From Microvirga sp. (lineage in GTDB: Bacteria > Pseudomonadota > Alphaproteobacteria > Rhizobiales > Beijerinckiaceae): a stretch of DNA of 64,000 bases. Shown here piece by piece: positions 1 through 8,749 of this stretch. The position numbers were made by a program, and so were the translations under genes. The notes below the pieces were generated by a model, which was not told where the DNA came from, searched no databases, and was given only the letters and a program-made list of their open reading frames with translations. The stretch covers positions 78,986 to 142,985 of the forward strand of contig JAPSLB010000005.1 in assembly GCA_031181145.1 (NCBI GenBank). The letters run 5' to 3'. Every line of letters starts with the position of its first letter. Position 1 is the first letter of the stretch.

Positions 1-384
1 GAGAGCGGCGCCCAGCTCTTCTATCGCAACGCGGCCGCCAACACCTGGGGCGTGCTGAACGTGTCCGAGAGCTTCGCCAACGACAATCCGGCCCTCGTGA
101 GCCGCGTGCTGAGGGCCTATGAGCGGGCTCGTCAATATGCGCTTGCCCATCCGGAGGAGCTGAAGACGATTCTCGCGACCTACACCAAGTTGCCGGACGC
201 GGTGATCGAGCGTCAGCTGGAGCGCACCGAGCTCACCCATTCCGCCATCGGTCAGCCGCAGGCCGATACGATCCTCGCTGCGGGGGTGGCCCTGCAGCAG
301 GCCGGCGTCGTTCCCGCCGATACAGATGTGCGCGCTGCCGTCGATGCCCTCATCGACCGGGGCTTCGCCACGGCAGCCCGCTAA
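1..384 (+). CDS. ABC transporter substrate-binding protein, sulfonate/nitrate type (3' part only)
   Basis: The gene enters from the left edge in frame 1 and ends at TAA 382-384; about 127 C-terminal residues are visible. They resemble the last helical part of SsuA/TauA-like periplasmic binding proteins, including an alternating 'AYERARQYALAHPEEL' helix and a C-terminal 'AAVDALIDRGFA' segment. The permease ATG follows immediately at 385 and the ATPase overlaps the permease stop, so the three form one importer operon. Substrate (aliphatic sulfonate versus another small anion) cannot be decided from this fragment; the signal peptide and ligand-binding lobe lie outside the window. Confidence 0.75.
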   Translation, partial: ESGAQLFYRNAAANTWGVLNVSESFANDNPALVSRVLRAYERARQYALAHPEELKTILATYTKLPDAVIERQLERTELTHSAIGQPQADTILAAGVALQQAGVVPADTDVRAAVDALIDRGFATAAR

Positions 385-1263
385 ATGACGATGTCACGGG
401 AGAGCGCCGTGTCAGGCCAAGCCACAAGCCACGCCTGGTCCTCCCAACAGGGGGCCGCCGCTCTCGCGGCTCCCTCCCCTGCCGAGAAGCGTCGCGCCTT
501 CGACTGGCGCATTCTTCTCGGCTTTTTGCTTCCCGTCGCGGTCGCGCTCCTCTGGGAGGCCGCCGTACGCTTCGGCCTCGCGCAAGGACGCCTCGTTCCG
601 CCGCCGAGCCACATTGCCGCGACGCTCTGGGCCCTCGCCGAGACGGGCGAATTGTGGGCCCATGCCTGGGCCACGCTCTGGCGCGTCGCCACCGGCTTCG
701 TCCTGGGTGCCGCAGCCGGCATCGTCTTTGGCGCGCTCTCGGGGGCCAGCGGCACGGTCCGCCACGTGCTCGACCCGACGCTGCAGGCCCTGCGCGCCAT
801 TCCGTCCATTGCCTGGGTGCCGCTCTTCATTCTATGGCTCGGCATCTTCGAAGCCTCGAAGGTGGCGCTGATCGCCGTGGGCGTGTTCTTCCCGGTCTAT
901 CTCGGCATTGCGGGCGCAATCCTCTCCGTCGATCGCAAGCTCGTGGAAGTCGGCCATGTGTTCCGTCTCTCACGCATCAAGCTCGCGAAACGCATCCTGC
1001 TGCCGGCCGTTCTCCCCGAAGCGGTGATTGCGCTGCGCTCCGGTCTCGGCCTCGGCTTCATGTTCGTGGTCGCGGCCGAGTTCATGGGCGCCTCGGAGGG
1101 GCTCGGCTATCTCCTGGTCGACGGACAGCAGATGGGCAAGCCCGATCAGATCCTCGCCGCCATCATCGCCTTCGCCCTTCTGGGCAAGGTCGCCGACAGC
1201 CTGCTCGTCGCTCTTACCAAGCCGCTCGTGCGCTGGCAGGATACCGTGCGGGAGAGACTCTGA
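385..1263 (+). CDS. ssuC: ABC transporter permease, SsuC/TauC type
   Basis: Inner-membrane permease of a sulfonate/taurine-type importer, 292 aa. An N-terminal cytoplasmic stretch of about 45 residues is followed by about six membrane segments. The permease loop that contacts the ATPase is visible near residues 185-215 (VEVGHVFRLSRIKLAKRI, the EAA-like motif). The ATG abuts the stop of the upstream binding protein, with a second possible start at 394. Its own stop overlaps the ATPase start (ATGA). The family is clear; the specific substrate is inferred only from resemblance to SsuC. Confidence 0.8.
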   Translation: MTMSRESAVSGQATSHAWSSQQGAAALAAPSPAEKRRAFDWRILLGFLLPVAVALLWEAAVRFGLAQGRLVPPPSHIAATLWALAETGELWAHAWATLWRVATGFVLGAAAGIVFGALSGASGTVRHVLDPTLQALRAIPSIAWVPLFILWLGIFEASKVALIAVGVFFPVYLGIAGAILSVDRKLVEVGHVFRLSRIKLAKRILLPAVLPEAVIALRSGLGLGFMFVVAAEFMGASEGLGYLLVDGQQMGKPDQILAAIIAFALLGKVADSLLVALTKPLVRWQDTVRERL

Positions 1264-2051
1264 TGCTGCAGCTCGAACACCTCTCCAAGACCTATGCCGA
1301 CGGCACGCGCGCGCTGTCCGACATCAATCTCTCCGTTCGCGAAGGCGAGATCGTGTCCCTGATCGGCGGCTCGGGCTGCGGCAAGACCACGTTGCTGCGC
1401 CTCATCGCCGGCCTCGACCGGACGAGCGCGGGCGCCATCCGCCTCGATGGCGAAGTTCTCTCCGGCCCGCACCCGTCCGTCGGAATCGTGTTCCAGGAGC
1501 CGCGCCTCCTGCCATGGCTCACGGTGTCCGAGAACATCGCCTTCGGGCTCGATCACCTTGGTGCGGCCGAGCGCAAGACCCGCGTGAAGCATGCGCTCGA
1601 GAAAATCGGCTTGTCCGAACATGCCGAGCGCTGGCCCCGCGATCTCTCCGGCGGTCAGCAGCAGCGCGTCGCCATCGCCCGCGCCTTCGTGACGAACCCG
1701 AAAGTGCTGCTTCTCGATGAGCCCTTCTCCGCCCTGGACGCGTTTACCCGCGCGAGCCTGCACGAACATCTACTGGGCTTATGGGAGGAGACGCGCCCCA
1801 CGGTCGTTCTCGTGACGCATGATGTGCAGGAAGCGGTGACCCTCGCCGATCGTGCGGTCGTCATGCAGCCGAAGCCCGGCCGTATCTTCGACGAACTGCC
1901 GCTCACCCTCGCCCGCCCGCGCGACAAGACCGGCTTGCCATTTGAAAGCTCCGTGCGCCGCGTCTTGACGGCGCTCGATCATTCCCTCAACACCCTTCGA
2001 CAGCAGCCCCAACGCGAGCGCGACCGTCAGGCCGCCGCGCTGTGGTGGTAA
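1263..2051 (+). CDS. ssuB: ABC transporter ATP-binding protein, SsuB/TauB type
   Basis: Cytoplasmic ATPase of the importer, 262 aa. Walker A GGSGCGKTT at residues 35-43, Q-loop near 78, signature LSGGQ at 128-132, Walker B VLLLDEP at 148-154 and the switch histidine in 'VTHD' are all present. The start is ATG 1263, chosen because it overlaps the permease stop (ATGA) and because the protein then begins with the normal beta strand of the family. A longer upstream reading in this frame is merely antiparallel noise within the permease gene. Confidence 0.9.
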   Translation: MLQLEHLSKTYADGTRALSDINLSVREGEIVSLIGGSGCGKTTLLRLIAGLDRTSAGAIRLDGEVLSGPHPSVGIVFQEPRLLPWLTVSENIAFGLDHLGAAERKTRVKHALEKIGLSEHAERWPRDLSGGQQQRVAIARAFVTNPKVLLLDEPFSALDAFTRASLHEHLLGLWEETRPTVVLVTHDVQEAVTLADRAVVMQPKPGRIFDELPLTLARPRDKTGLPFESSVRRVLTALDHSLNTLRQQPQRERDRQAAALWW

Positions 2052-2066
2052 CCAAGGACTGGCACC

Positions 2067-2576
2067 ATGGACTCGACCGAACTGCGCGCCCTTCAGGCGC
2101 CGCTGAAGGATCAATACCGCAGCAACCCGGAATCCGCCGTCATCACGCTCAAAGCGCAGGGCACGCTCGACGATCAGCACATCGCCTGCAAGGTTGAGAC
2201 CGGCCGCGCGCTCGCGGTGGCGGGCCTTCATCCGGCCACCGGCGGTTCGGGCGCGGAGCTGTGCTCCGGCGACATGCTGCTCGAAGCGCTGGTGGCCTGC
2301 GCGGGCGTGACTCTGAAGGCAGTCGCGACGGCGCTCGAGATCGATCTGCGCCACGGCTCCGTGAAGGCGGAAGGCGATCTCGATTTTCGCGGCACGCTCG
2401 GCGTCGACAAGAGCGCGCCGGTCGGCTTCAGGAACATCCGTCTCTCCTTCGAGGTGGATACGGATGCGCCACAGGAGAAGATCGATCAGCTGCTCAAGCT
2501 GACCGAGCGCTACTGCGTGGTGTTCCAGACCCTCAACAACAAGCCCGACTTGAGCGCGACGCTGACGCGCAAATAG
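2067..2576 (+). CDS. OsmC family protein
   Basis: 169 aa. OsmC/Ohr-like proteins are small cytoplasmic thiol peroxidases that reduce organic hydroperoxides with a pair of cysteines. Visible here are the core segment with Cys66 and Cys79 (LLEALVACAGVTLK) and a later Cys in 'ERYCVVFQTL' that aligns with the second redox Cys of the family. It lies 15 bp after the sulfonate-type ATPase gene, probably in the same transcript, which suggests a link between sulfur scavenging and thiol/peroxide defence. Specificity is not determinable. Confidence 0.8.
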   Translation: MDSTELRALQAPLKDQYRSNPESAVITLKAQGTLDDQHIACKVETGRALAVAGLHPATGGSGAELCSGDMLLEALVACAGVTLKAVATALEIDLRHGSVKAEGDLDFRGTLGVDKSAPVGFRNIRLSFEVDTDAPQEKIDQLLKLTERYCVVFQTLNNKPDLSATLTRK

Positions 2577-2586
2577 GGCCTTGCTG

Positions 2587-3891
2587 TCAATAGCTCGCCA
2601 TCAGGGTGCGCGGCGCGGTGCTGATGACAACGGTCGTGCCGCCCCGCACTTCCTGAACGGTCAGGGAGCGGTCGTTGGTGCCGTTGGGATTGAGACGGAA
2701 CACGCCGTCGGCCCCGGCAAAGCCCGCTCCGTTCGTGAGCACGCCGTCATTGTAGGCCTGCGGTCCCTGGATGCGGGCGAGCGCCGCCGCCAGCGTCACC
2801 GCATCGTAGGACAGGGTGGCAAGGCGCACCGGCTCGCTGTTGAAGCGCGCCCGGTACCGTGCGGCGAAATCCATGAAGCCGCGCTTATCCGGTGCCGCGA
2901 ACCAGCCGCTCTGGAGCGCGGGCAGAGCGAATATGCGCGGCTCGTCCCACAGGCCGGTTCCGAGCGGCTTCACCTGCTGCGCATCGAAACGAATGCTCTG
3001 CAGGGCCTGCGCGACCGCAGGCAACCCGTCGCCATCGTCGGGGATGAACAGCGCATCCGCCTGCGGCGACGGCCCGCCGATAACGGAGGCCAGGCGCTGC
3101 ACGGCGCCATGGGGCTGTCCGGCCGGATAGCGCTCGATGGCGACAATGCGGAGGCGGCTCTCGGCCGTCGCCTCCCGCATCTGCGCCTCGGCCACGCGAC
3201 CATAGGCCGTATCGGGAATCAGGGCCGCGATGGAACGGCGGTTCTGCGAGGCCGCATAGGCGATGATGCGGTCGACCTCCGCCTGGACCATGAAGCTCAG
3301 AAGATAGACGCCATGCGTGGCCGCGGCCCGGTCGGAGGAAAACCCGATGAGAGGCTTGCCCGCCTGCCGCGCCACCTGCCCCGCCGCCTGGACGGAGCCG
3401 GCGAAAAGCGGGCCGAGGATGAGCTGGGCTCCTTCCGCAAGGGCCAGATGGGCGGCTTCCTGCGCGCCTTCCAGCGTTCCCCGGTCGTCCTTGACGAGAA
3501 TGGTGAGGTCCGAGCCTGGAAATTCGCTGATCGCCAGATCGGCGGCGTTCCGCATGCTCTGCGCCACAGGGGCTCCTTGCGCAGAGCCGGACAGCGGCAG
3601 GATCAGGGCGACCTTCACGGGGCCGCTGCCGATGGTCGAGCCGCTCACTGGAGCGCGGGGTTCCCCGATGGCAAAATCCTGCAGGGGAGCGGCGGAGGCG
3701 CCGTCCAGAGGCAAGTTGTCGGCCGGGGAGACCGGCTGATAGGAGGCGGTTCTTGGTGCGGGCCGGCTCGGTTTCTGCGCCCGGTGGGAGGATCCAACGC
3801 ATCCCGAAAGCGCCAGCGCGCCCGTCAGCAGCGCAATCAGAGCCACCCGACCGACCGGCCCGCTCCCCTTACCCTTGAAAAACGACGCCAT
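2587..3891 (-). CDS. Penicillin-binding protein activator (LpoA-like) lipoprotein
   Basis: 434 aa. A lipobox (LALSGC, Cys about residue 31) follows a hydrophobic segment, so the protein should be lipidated and face the periplasm. The remainder is a type-1 periplasmic-binding fold: 'VKVALILPLSGSAQG' opens the first lobe and 'LILGPLFAGSVQAAG' and 'LIGFSSD' are typical of LivK/LpoA-like proteins. In Rhizobiales such proteins are annotated as penicillin-binding protein activators. It is divergent from rsmI, the same arrangement as LpoA/rsmI in other proteobacteria, which supports the assignment. Activation of a PBP is inferred from the family. Confidence 0.75.
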   Translation of the reverse strand: MASFFKGKGSGPVGRVALIALLTGALALSGCVGSSHRAQKPSRPAPRTASYQPVSPADNLPLDGASAAPLQDFAIGEPRAPVSGSTIGSGPVKVALILPLSGSAQGAPVAQSMRNAADLAISEFPGSDLTILVKDDRGTLEGAQEAAHLALAEGAQLILGPLFAGSVQAAGQVARQAGKPLIGFSSDRAAATHGVYLLSFMVQAEVDRIIAYAASQNRRSIAALIPDTAYGRVAEAQMREATAESRLRIVAIERYPAGQPHGAVQRLASVIGGPSPQADALFIPDDGDGLPAVAQALQSIRFDAQQVKPLGTGLWDEPRIFALPALQSGWFAAPDKRGFMDFAARYRARFNSEPVRLATLSYDAVTLAAALARIQGPQAYNDGVLTNGAGFAGADGVFRLNPNGTNDRSLTVQEVRGGTTVVISTAPRTLMASY

Positions 3892-4032
3892 CTCCGCCCC
3901 CTTCCTGGAAACAGCTCATCGGACCCGGAACCGATCCTGGCCGCAAAAGGTAAACATTGTTTCCCTCGTCGCCCGTTGAGGAGAACGAGGCTGCTTCCGC
4001 CCGGCGGGGCGTTCGTGCGAAAGTGAAAGGCG

Positions 4033-4971
4033 ATGACACAGAGAATCGACAACCGGACCAGACGGCGCGAGCCGGGCGAACGGACCGCAACCTTCACCGC
4101 CTTCGGCCTTGCCGCCGAGGCCAAACCCCTGAACCCCGGCCTCTATGTGGTCGCGACCCCCATCGGCAACCTGCAGGACGTGTCCTTCCGAGCGCTGAAC
4201 GTGCTGGCGGCGGCGGACGCGATCCTCGCCGAGGATACACGGGTGACGAAGACCCTGCTTGCCCATTACGGCATCACCACGCCGCTGGTGGCCTATCACG
4301 AGCATTCCAACGACGCCGTACGCGAGCGCATGGTTCACCGCATCCGCGAGGGGCAGGCCCTGGCGCTCGTGTCAGATGCGGGCACGCCGCTCGTCTCCGA
4401 TCCCGGCTACAAGCTGGTGCAGGCTGCCATCGAAGAAGGATTGCCGGTCACGCCCATTCCCGGCCCCTCGGCCGTGCTCACCGCTCTCGTGGCTTCGGGC
4501 CTGCCGACGGACCGTTTCTTCTTCGAGGGCTTCCTGCCGCCCAAGAGCGCGGCGCGGCGCGCGCGGCTCGCCGAGCTTGCCGCGATCCCCGGCACGTTGA
4601 TGCTCTTCGAAGGCCCGCACCGCCTGCCCGAAATGCTGGCGGACGCCGCAGCGGTTCTCGGCGAGCGCCAAGCCGTGGTGGCGCGCGAGCTCACCAAGAT
4701 GTTCGAAACCATCCGGCGCGGCACATTGCCGGAACTCGCGGCGCAGTTCTTGGAGGAAGGCCCCCCGAAAGGCGAGATCGTGGTGCTGATCGGCGAGGCC
4801 TCGAAGGAAATGCACGCAGCGGAAGCCGACGCCGCGCTCGACGGAAAGCTCGAAGCCGCGCTCAAGAACCATTCCATCAAGGATGCGGCGGCGCTCGTCG
4901 CAGCGGAGCTCGGCCTGCCGAAGCGTGAGGTCTATGCCCGCGCCCTCGAACTCGCGAAAAGGAATGCATGA
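4033..4971 (+). CDS. rsmI: 16S rRNA (cytidine(1402)-2'-O)-methyltransferase
   Basis: 312 aa. RsmI methylates the 2'-OH of C1402 in the decoding centre of 16S rRNA using SAM. The tetrapyrrole-methylase fold motifs are visible: '[14 protein letters not shown]' at residues 36-49, '[11 protein letters not shown]' near 66, '[14 protein letters not shown]' near 115 and '[12 protein letters not shown]' near 138. The first 35 residues are a charged extension relative to the usual start, so initiation further downstream is possible. It overlaps yraN by four bases (ATGA), the standard rsmI-yraN pair. Confidence 0.93.
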   Translation: MTQRIDNRTRRREPGERTATFTAFGLAAEAKPLNPGLYVVATPIGNLQDVSFRALNVLAAADAILAEDTRVTKTLLAHYGITTPLVAYHEHSNDAVRERMVHRIREGQALALVSDAGTPLVSDPGYKLVQAAIEEGLPVTPIPGPSAVLTALVASGLPTDRFFFEGFLPPKSAARRARLAELAAIPGTLMLFEGPHRLPEMLADAAAVLGERQAVVARELTKMFETIRRGTLPELAAQFLEEGPPKGEIVVLIGEASKEMHAAEADAALDGKLEAALKNHSIKDAAALVAAELGLPKREVYARALELAKRNA

Positions 4972-5345
4972 GAACAGCGCTCGAGAGACGCCGGGCGACC
5001 TTCCTGCGCGGCCATCATGCCGAATGGATCGCGCTGCTGTTCCTGCTTGCCAAAGGCTACCGCCCGCTCGCGCGCCGCTATGCGGCGGCTGGCGGCGAGA
5101 TCGATCTCATCGTGACGCGCGGCGACACCATCGCCTTCGTCGAGGTGAAGGCGCGAGGATCGATGGAGGATGCGCTCGCGGCCATTACGGCCACCAAGCG
5201 CCGGCGCTTCTCCCGCGCCGCACGAGCGTGGCTCTCGCGTCACCCTCACGCCCAGGGACGGGCGTGGCGCGCGGATGCGGTGTTCATCGCGCCGCGACGT
5301 CTTCCGCAGCACGTCGTTTCGGCGTTCGAACTGGAGATGGTTTGA
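4968..5345 (+). CDS. yraN: YraN family protein (UPF0102), endonuclease-like fold
   Basis: 125 aa. UPF0102 proteins have a restriction-endonuclease-like fold; their cellular role is not settled. The family signature is present: 'GGEIDLI' (residues about 40-46) and 'FVEVKAR' (about 56-62) give the Asp...Glu-x-Lys catalytic-like triad. Its ATG overlaps the rsmI stop, so the two are translated together. There is no RBS of its own of note. Confidence 0.88.
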   Translation: MRTALERRRATFLRGHHAEWIALLFLLAKGYRPLARRYAAAGGEIDLIVTRGDTIAFVEVKARGSMEDALAAITATKRRRFSRAARAWLSRHPHAQGRAWRADAVFIAPRRLPQHVVSAFELEMV

Positions 5346-5403
5346 GCGGCCTCATTTCCATCATGCCCGCAACACGTGCCGCCATAGCAAGATGGGGTGG
5401 AAC

Positions 5404-6285
5404 TTAAGCCGCCAGCTTTCGCGGATCCCGCACCGCGTCGCGGATCATGCGCGCCATTTCCTGCACGATGTGATTGCCGCCGCCCTTTGGCAGGTAGAGG
5501 TTGACCATGAAGGGCGGAAGCAGCGGCAGGCCCGTCTCCGGGCCAAGCACTTCCAGGTTGGCCGGCACCGTGGAGGCCATCCAGGCCATAACGGCGGTAT
5601 CGGCGGCAACGGTCGCCACCTGTGCCGGCGTGTTGGTGGAGTCGAACACGGAGCGCCACTCGATTCCCGCCTTCTGCAGGGCCTCGCGGATGGGTGCGCG
5701 GAACGCGCAATCGGAGCAGCCGATGGAGACGGGCAGCGGCCGTTTCCAGGCCGCCTCCCCGCCCCGCGCGCCGACCCAGACGAGACGGTCCATCACGAGG
5801 TTCTCGCCATCCCCATCGCATACGAGTTCGGTCGCCATCACGACATCGACCTTCCCGGCCGCGAGTCTTCCCCGGAGCTCGGCGCTCGAACCACTGTGAA
5901 GCGTGATCTGCACACGCGGATAGTTCCGCGCGAAATCCTTCAGGAAGGTGGGAAGGTAGGTGGTGATGATGTCGCTGGGGATGCCGAGGCGGATCTCGCC
6001 CTCGAACTCGGGCGTCGTCATCTCGGTCCAGATCTCGTCATTCATGGCGAGCAGACGCTTGGCGCGCCCGAACAGCCGTTCGCCCGCCCTGGTCAGGGTC
6101 ATGCCCCGCCGATCGCGGGTGATCAGTTCCTCGCCCAGGGTCTCCTCGAGTCGCTTGATCTGCTGGCTCACAGCCGCCTGGGTGAGATTGAGAACGGCAG
6201 CGGCTGCCGTCATCCCGCCCGTGTCCACGACGGCCACAAAGGCTCTCAGAAGGCTGACGTCGAGATTGTGAGGCATAGCGAGCAT
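5404..6285 (-). CDS. LysR family transcriptional regulator
   Basis: 293 aa (290 if the ATG at 6276 is used). The N-terminal winged helix is at residues 8-66 (LLRAFVAVVDTGGMTAAAAVL, NLTQAAVSQQIKRLEE) and a LysR substrate-binding domain follows from about 92. It is divergent from the small DUF1127 gene at 6380; the 95-bp gap is AT-rich and contains 'cataat' repeats around 6287-6315 where an autoregulatory site would be expected. The DUF1127 gene is therefore its most likely local target. The ligand is unknown. Confidence 0.85.
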   Translation of the reverse strand: MLAMPHNLDVSLLRAFVAVVDTGGMTAAAAVLNLTQAAVSQQIKRLEETLGEELITRDRRGMTLTRAGERLFGRAKRLLAMNDEIWTEMTTPEFEGEIRLGIPSDIITTYLPTFLKDFARNYPRVQITLHSGSSAELRGRLAAGKVDVVMATELVCDGDGENLVMDRLVWVGARGGEAAWKRPLPVSIGCSDCAFRAPIREALQKAGIEWRSVFDSTNTPAQVATVAADTAVMAWMASTVPANLEVLGPETGLPLLPPFMVNLYLPKGGGNHIVQEMARMIRDAVRDPRKLAA

Positions 6286-6379
6286 CCATAATTGATCGTT
6301 ATTGTCGACATAATGAACATTCGTTTCACTTATGCAAGGAGCGAATCCATACTCTCCTCATCAACTCATGGAGAGTGTC

Positions 6380-6595
6380 ATGTCGAACTTCTCGAACGTC
6401 TGCGCGGAAACCTATCATGAGACTTCGGCAACCCGCGCCTCCGCCTTCTGGAACCTGTTCTCCGCTGTGGTACGTGAGATCCGCATCCGGCGTGCCTTGC
6501 GGGAGGTGAGCACCCTGGACGACGCGCTTCTTCAGGATATCGGCCTTACGCCCGGCGGAATCGAGGACGCCATCCGCCACGGACGCGGCCGCTAA
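6380..6595 (+). CDS. DUF1127 domain-containing small protein
   Basis: 71 aa. The DUF1127 motif is near the C-terminus: 'LREVSTLDDALLQDIGL' (residues about 42-58), an arginine-rich helix plus the LxDIGL element. Small DUF1127 proteins of alphaproteobacteria have been linked to RNA binding and phosphate/carbon metabolism, but this copy is uncharacterised. The start at 6380 is preferred to 6368 because 'ggagag' sits at normal spacing before it. It is divergent from a LysR gene and its stop overlaps the tail of the convergent lipid kinase gene by four bases. Confidence 0.8.
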   Translation: MSNFSNVCAETYHETSATRASAFWNLFSAVVREIRIRRALREVSTLDDALLQDIGLTPGGIEDAIRHGRGR

Positions 6596-7461
6596 GGAGC
6601 GAACACCGTCACGGCAGAGGGTCTGATGGAGAAATGCGCGGGCGTCTGGGTAACGATTTCGCCATCCGCGTTGATGGACCTCGGCTTCCTCGTGCGAATG
6701 TCGAATTCCTTGGCCCGGATCGCCCGCACCTCGCTCCACGCACCATGCTCCCCATTGCGGAAGGAGCGCGCCATGAAGGCGAGCTTCCAGGAGCGCTCGA
6801 ACTCCAGACTGTAGAGATCGAGATGCTGGTCGTCGATGGCAGCATCCTTCTCCACCGCGTTGCCGCCGCCGTAGAATCGCCCGTTTCCGACCGCGATCTG
6901 GAGCGTTCGCACCCGAACGGACTCGGTTTCGCTCGTGATCGTCGCGCGGAAGGGCTTGGCCTGGGCCAGAACCCTCATGGCCACGAGCGCATAACCGAGC
7001 CGCCCGAAGCGGCGTTTGATGTCCCGGGTCAGCTTCTTCGCCAGCTCCGCGGAAAGCCCGAGACTCGCCACGTTGAAGAAAGGTTGGCCGTTCACCAGGC
7101 CGAGATCGATCTTGCGAGTCCGCCCATCGGCGATGACCTGGGCCGCGCCATCGAGATCGAAGGGAATGCCGAGCGTCCGCGCCAGATCGTTCGCCGTGCC
7201 GAACGGCAGGATGCCGAGCGGCAGGCCGGCCTCGATGACCCCGAGGGCCGCCGCGTTCAGGGTTCCGTCCCCTCCGCCCACGACGGCGCAATCGACCCTC
7301 TCCCCATGCTTCACGATCAGAGGCGACAGATCCTCCCGTCGGCTGCATTCCACGTGCACGGGCTCGATTCCATGCGATTCGAGGGCTTCGATGGCTGCCT
7401 GCGCCTGGGCTTCACCGCTGCGGCTCTTGGAATTGACGATGAGGAGGGCGCGGAGTGACAT
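6592..7461 (-). CDS. Diacylglycerol/lipid kinase family protein (YegS-like)
   Basis: 289 aa. The family phosphorylates lipid hydroxyls with ATP. The nucleotide-binding loop GGGDGT is at residues 62-67 and is followed by 'LGILPFGTANDLAR', both hallmark motifs. The C-terminal part (from about 130) is the beta-sandwich lipid-binding half with 'VGNGRFYGGG'. The length is normal. It is convergent with the DUF1127 gene. Which lipid is phosphorylated cannot be told. Confidence 0.88.
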   Translation of the reverse strand: MSLRALLIVNSKSRSGEAQAQAAIEALESHGIEPVHVECSRREDLSPLIVKHGERVDCAVVGGGDGTLNAAALGVIEAGLPLGILPFGTANDLARTLGIPFDLDGAAQVIADGRTRKIDLGLVNGQPFFNVASLGLSAELAKKLTRDIKRRFGRLGYALVAMRVLAQAKPFRATITSETESVRVRTLQIAVGNGRFYGGGNAVEKDAAIDDQHLDLYSLEFERSWKLAFMARSFRNGEHGAWSEVRAIRAKEFDIRTRKPRSINADGEIVTQTPAHFSIRPSAVTVFAP

Positions 7462-7629
7462 GACTTATCAGATGTGGGAGCTTGGGCTTGTCCGCAAGGG
7501 TCCAGAGACGCCGCAAGCGGAGCCATTCGACAACACTCACCCACGGTTTTCGTTCATTCGGGCCAGCGCAATAGTTGCGTTCCTCGTCAAACAGTCCAAT
7601 AAACCCGCTTCCCCAAGGAGGCTTGCCCC

Positions 7630-8577
7630 ATGACCCTCACCGTTGCGATCCAGATGGATCACATCAACAGCATCAAGATCGCAGGCGATACCGGATTTGC
7701 ACTGCTGCTCGAAGCGCAACGGCGAGGCCACCGGATCCTGCACTACACCCCCGACCGCCTGTCGCTGCGCGACGGCAGGGTGATCGCGATGGTGGATCCG
7801 ATCCAGGTGCGGGACGAAGAAGGAAACCACTTCACGGCGGGCGAACAGGAGCGGGTTGATCTGTCGGATGTCGACGTGGTGCTCATGCGCCAGGACCCGC
7901 CCTTCGACCTCGCCTATATCACCGCCACGCATTTCCTAGAGCGCATCCATCCGAAGACCCTGGTGGTGAACGACCCTACGCATGTGCGCAACGCGCCGGA
8001 AAAGATCTTCGTCACGCAATTCCCTCATCTCATGCCGCCGACGCTGATATCCCGCGACAAGGCGGAGATCGAGGAATTCCGCCGCGAGCATGGCGACGTG
8101 GTGATGAAGCCCCTCTACGGCCATGGCGGTGCCAGCGTGTTCAAGGTCGCCCGCGAGGATCAGAATTTCGGCTCGCTCTACGATCTCTTCTCCAACCTGT
8201 TCCGCGAGCCCTGGGTGATCCAGCGCTTTCTGCCGCGGATCACGGAAGGCGACAAGCGCATCATTCTCATCGACGGCGAAGCCGCAGGCGCAATCAACCG
8301 CGTTCCGGCCGCCAACGACATTCGCTCCAACATGGTGCGCGGGGGTGCTGCGAAGCCCACCGATCTCACGCCGCGCGAACGTGAGATCTGCGAGACCATC
8401 GGCCCCGATCTCAAGCGCATGGGCCTCATTCTCGTGGGCATCGACGTGATCGACGGCAACCTCACGGAAATCAACGTCACCGCTCCGACCGGCATCCGAG
8501 CCATCAAGCGTCTCGGCGGACCGGACCTCGCGGTGAACGTGTGGGATGCGATTGAGCCCAAGGTGAGGCGAGTTTAA
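7630..8577 (+). CDS. gshB: Glutathione synthase
   Basis: 315 aa. GshB joins gamma-glutamylcysteine and glycine with ATP in the cytoplasm. The sequence shows the prokaryotic GshB N-terminal domain ('[20 protein letters not shown]'), the Arg-rich '[16 protein letters not shown]' and the ATP-grasp segments '[15 protein letters not shown]' (residues about 157-171) and '[11 protein letters not shown]' (about 279). RBS 'aaggag' at 7616-7621 sets the start. In many Rhizobiales gshB follows yraN directly; here the LysR/DUF1127/lipid-kinase set lies in between. Confidence 0.95.
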   Translation: MTLTVAIQMDHINSIKIAGDTGFALLLEAQRRGHRILHYTPDRLSLRDGRVIAMVDPIQVRDEEGNHFTAGEQERVDLSDVDVVLMRQDPPFDLAYITATHFLERIHPKTLVVNDPTHVRNAPEKIFVTQFPHLMPPTLISRDKAEIEEFRREHGDVVMKPLYGHGGASVFKVAREDQNFGSLYDLFSNLFREPWVIQRFLPRITEGDKRIILIDGEAAGAINRVPAANDIRSNMVRGGAAKPTDLTPREREICETIGPDLKRMGLILVGIDVIDGNLTEINVTAPTGIRAIKRLGGPDLAVNVWDAIEPKVRRV

Positions 8578-8630
8578 CGACACATTCCGGCAAGGTGCAG
8601 CTTTCCTCAGAAAACCGCTCCATTTTCGTC

Positions 8631-8740
8631 ATGGCCGTTCTCCTGACTTGGTCCGGGGATCAGGCCCGGCCATCTCGATCAGAAGAGCATTGCGGCTCTC
8701 GCAATGGGGATCACCGGCACAAGGCCGGCGATGTCATCGT
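8631..8740. repeat. Dispersed intergenic double-hairpin repeat, copy A
   Basis: Two GC-rich palindromes in the gshB-hemW gap: a degraded 'atggccg...cggccat' arm pair (8631-8673) and 'ggatcaccggcac / ggccggcgatg' (8708-8732). The same two-hairpin layout recurs at 31561-31650, and the first hairpin at 11457-11480. This suggests a REP-like mobile intergenic element. It may also end the convergent gshB and hemW transcripts. Confidence 0.55.
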
Positions 8741-8749
8741 ACCGAACGT

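Noticed and set aside
2581..4026. Long plus-strand opening opposite the LpoA-like gene
   Set aside because: Low-complexity antisense product in GC-rich DNA; the minus strand has a lipobox and a binding-protein fold.
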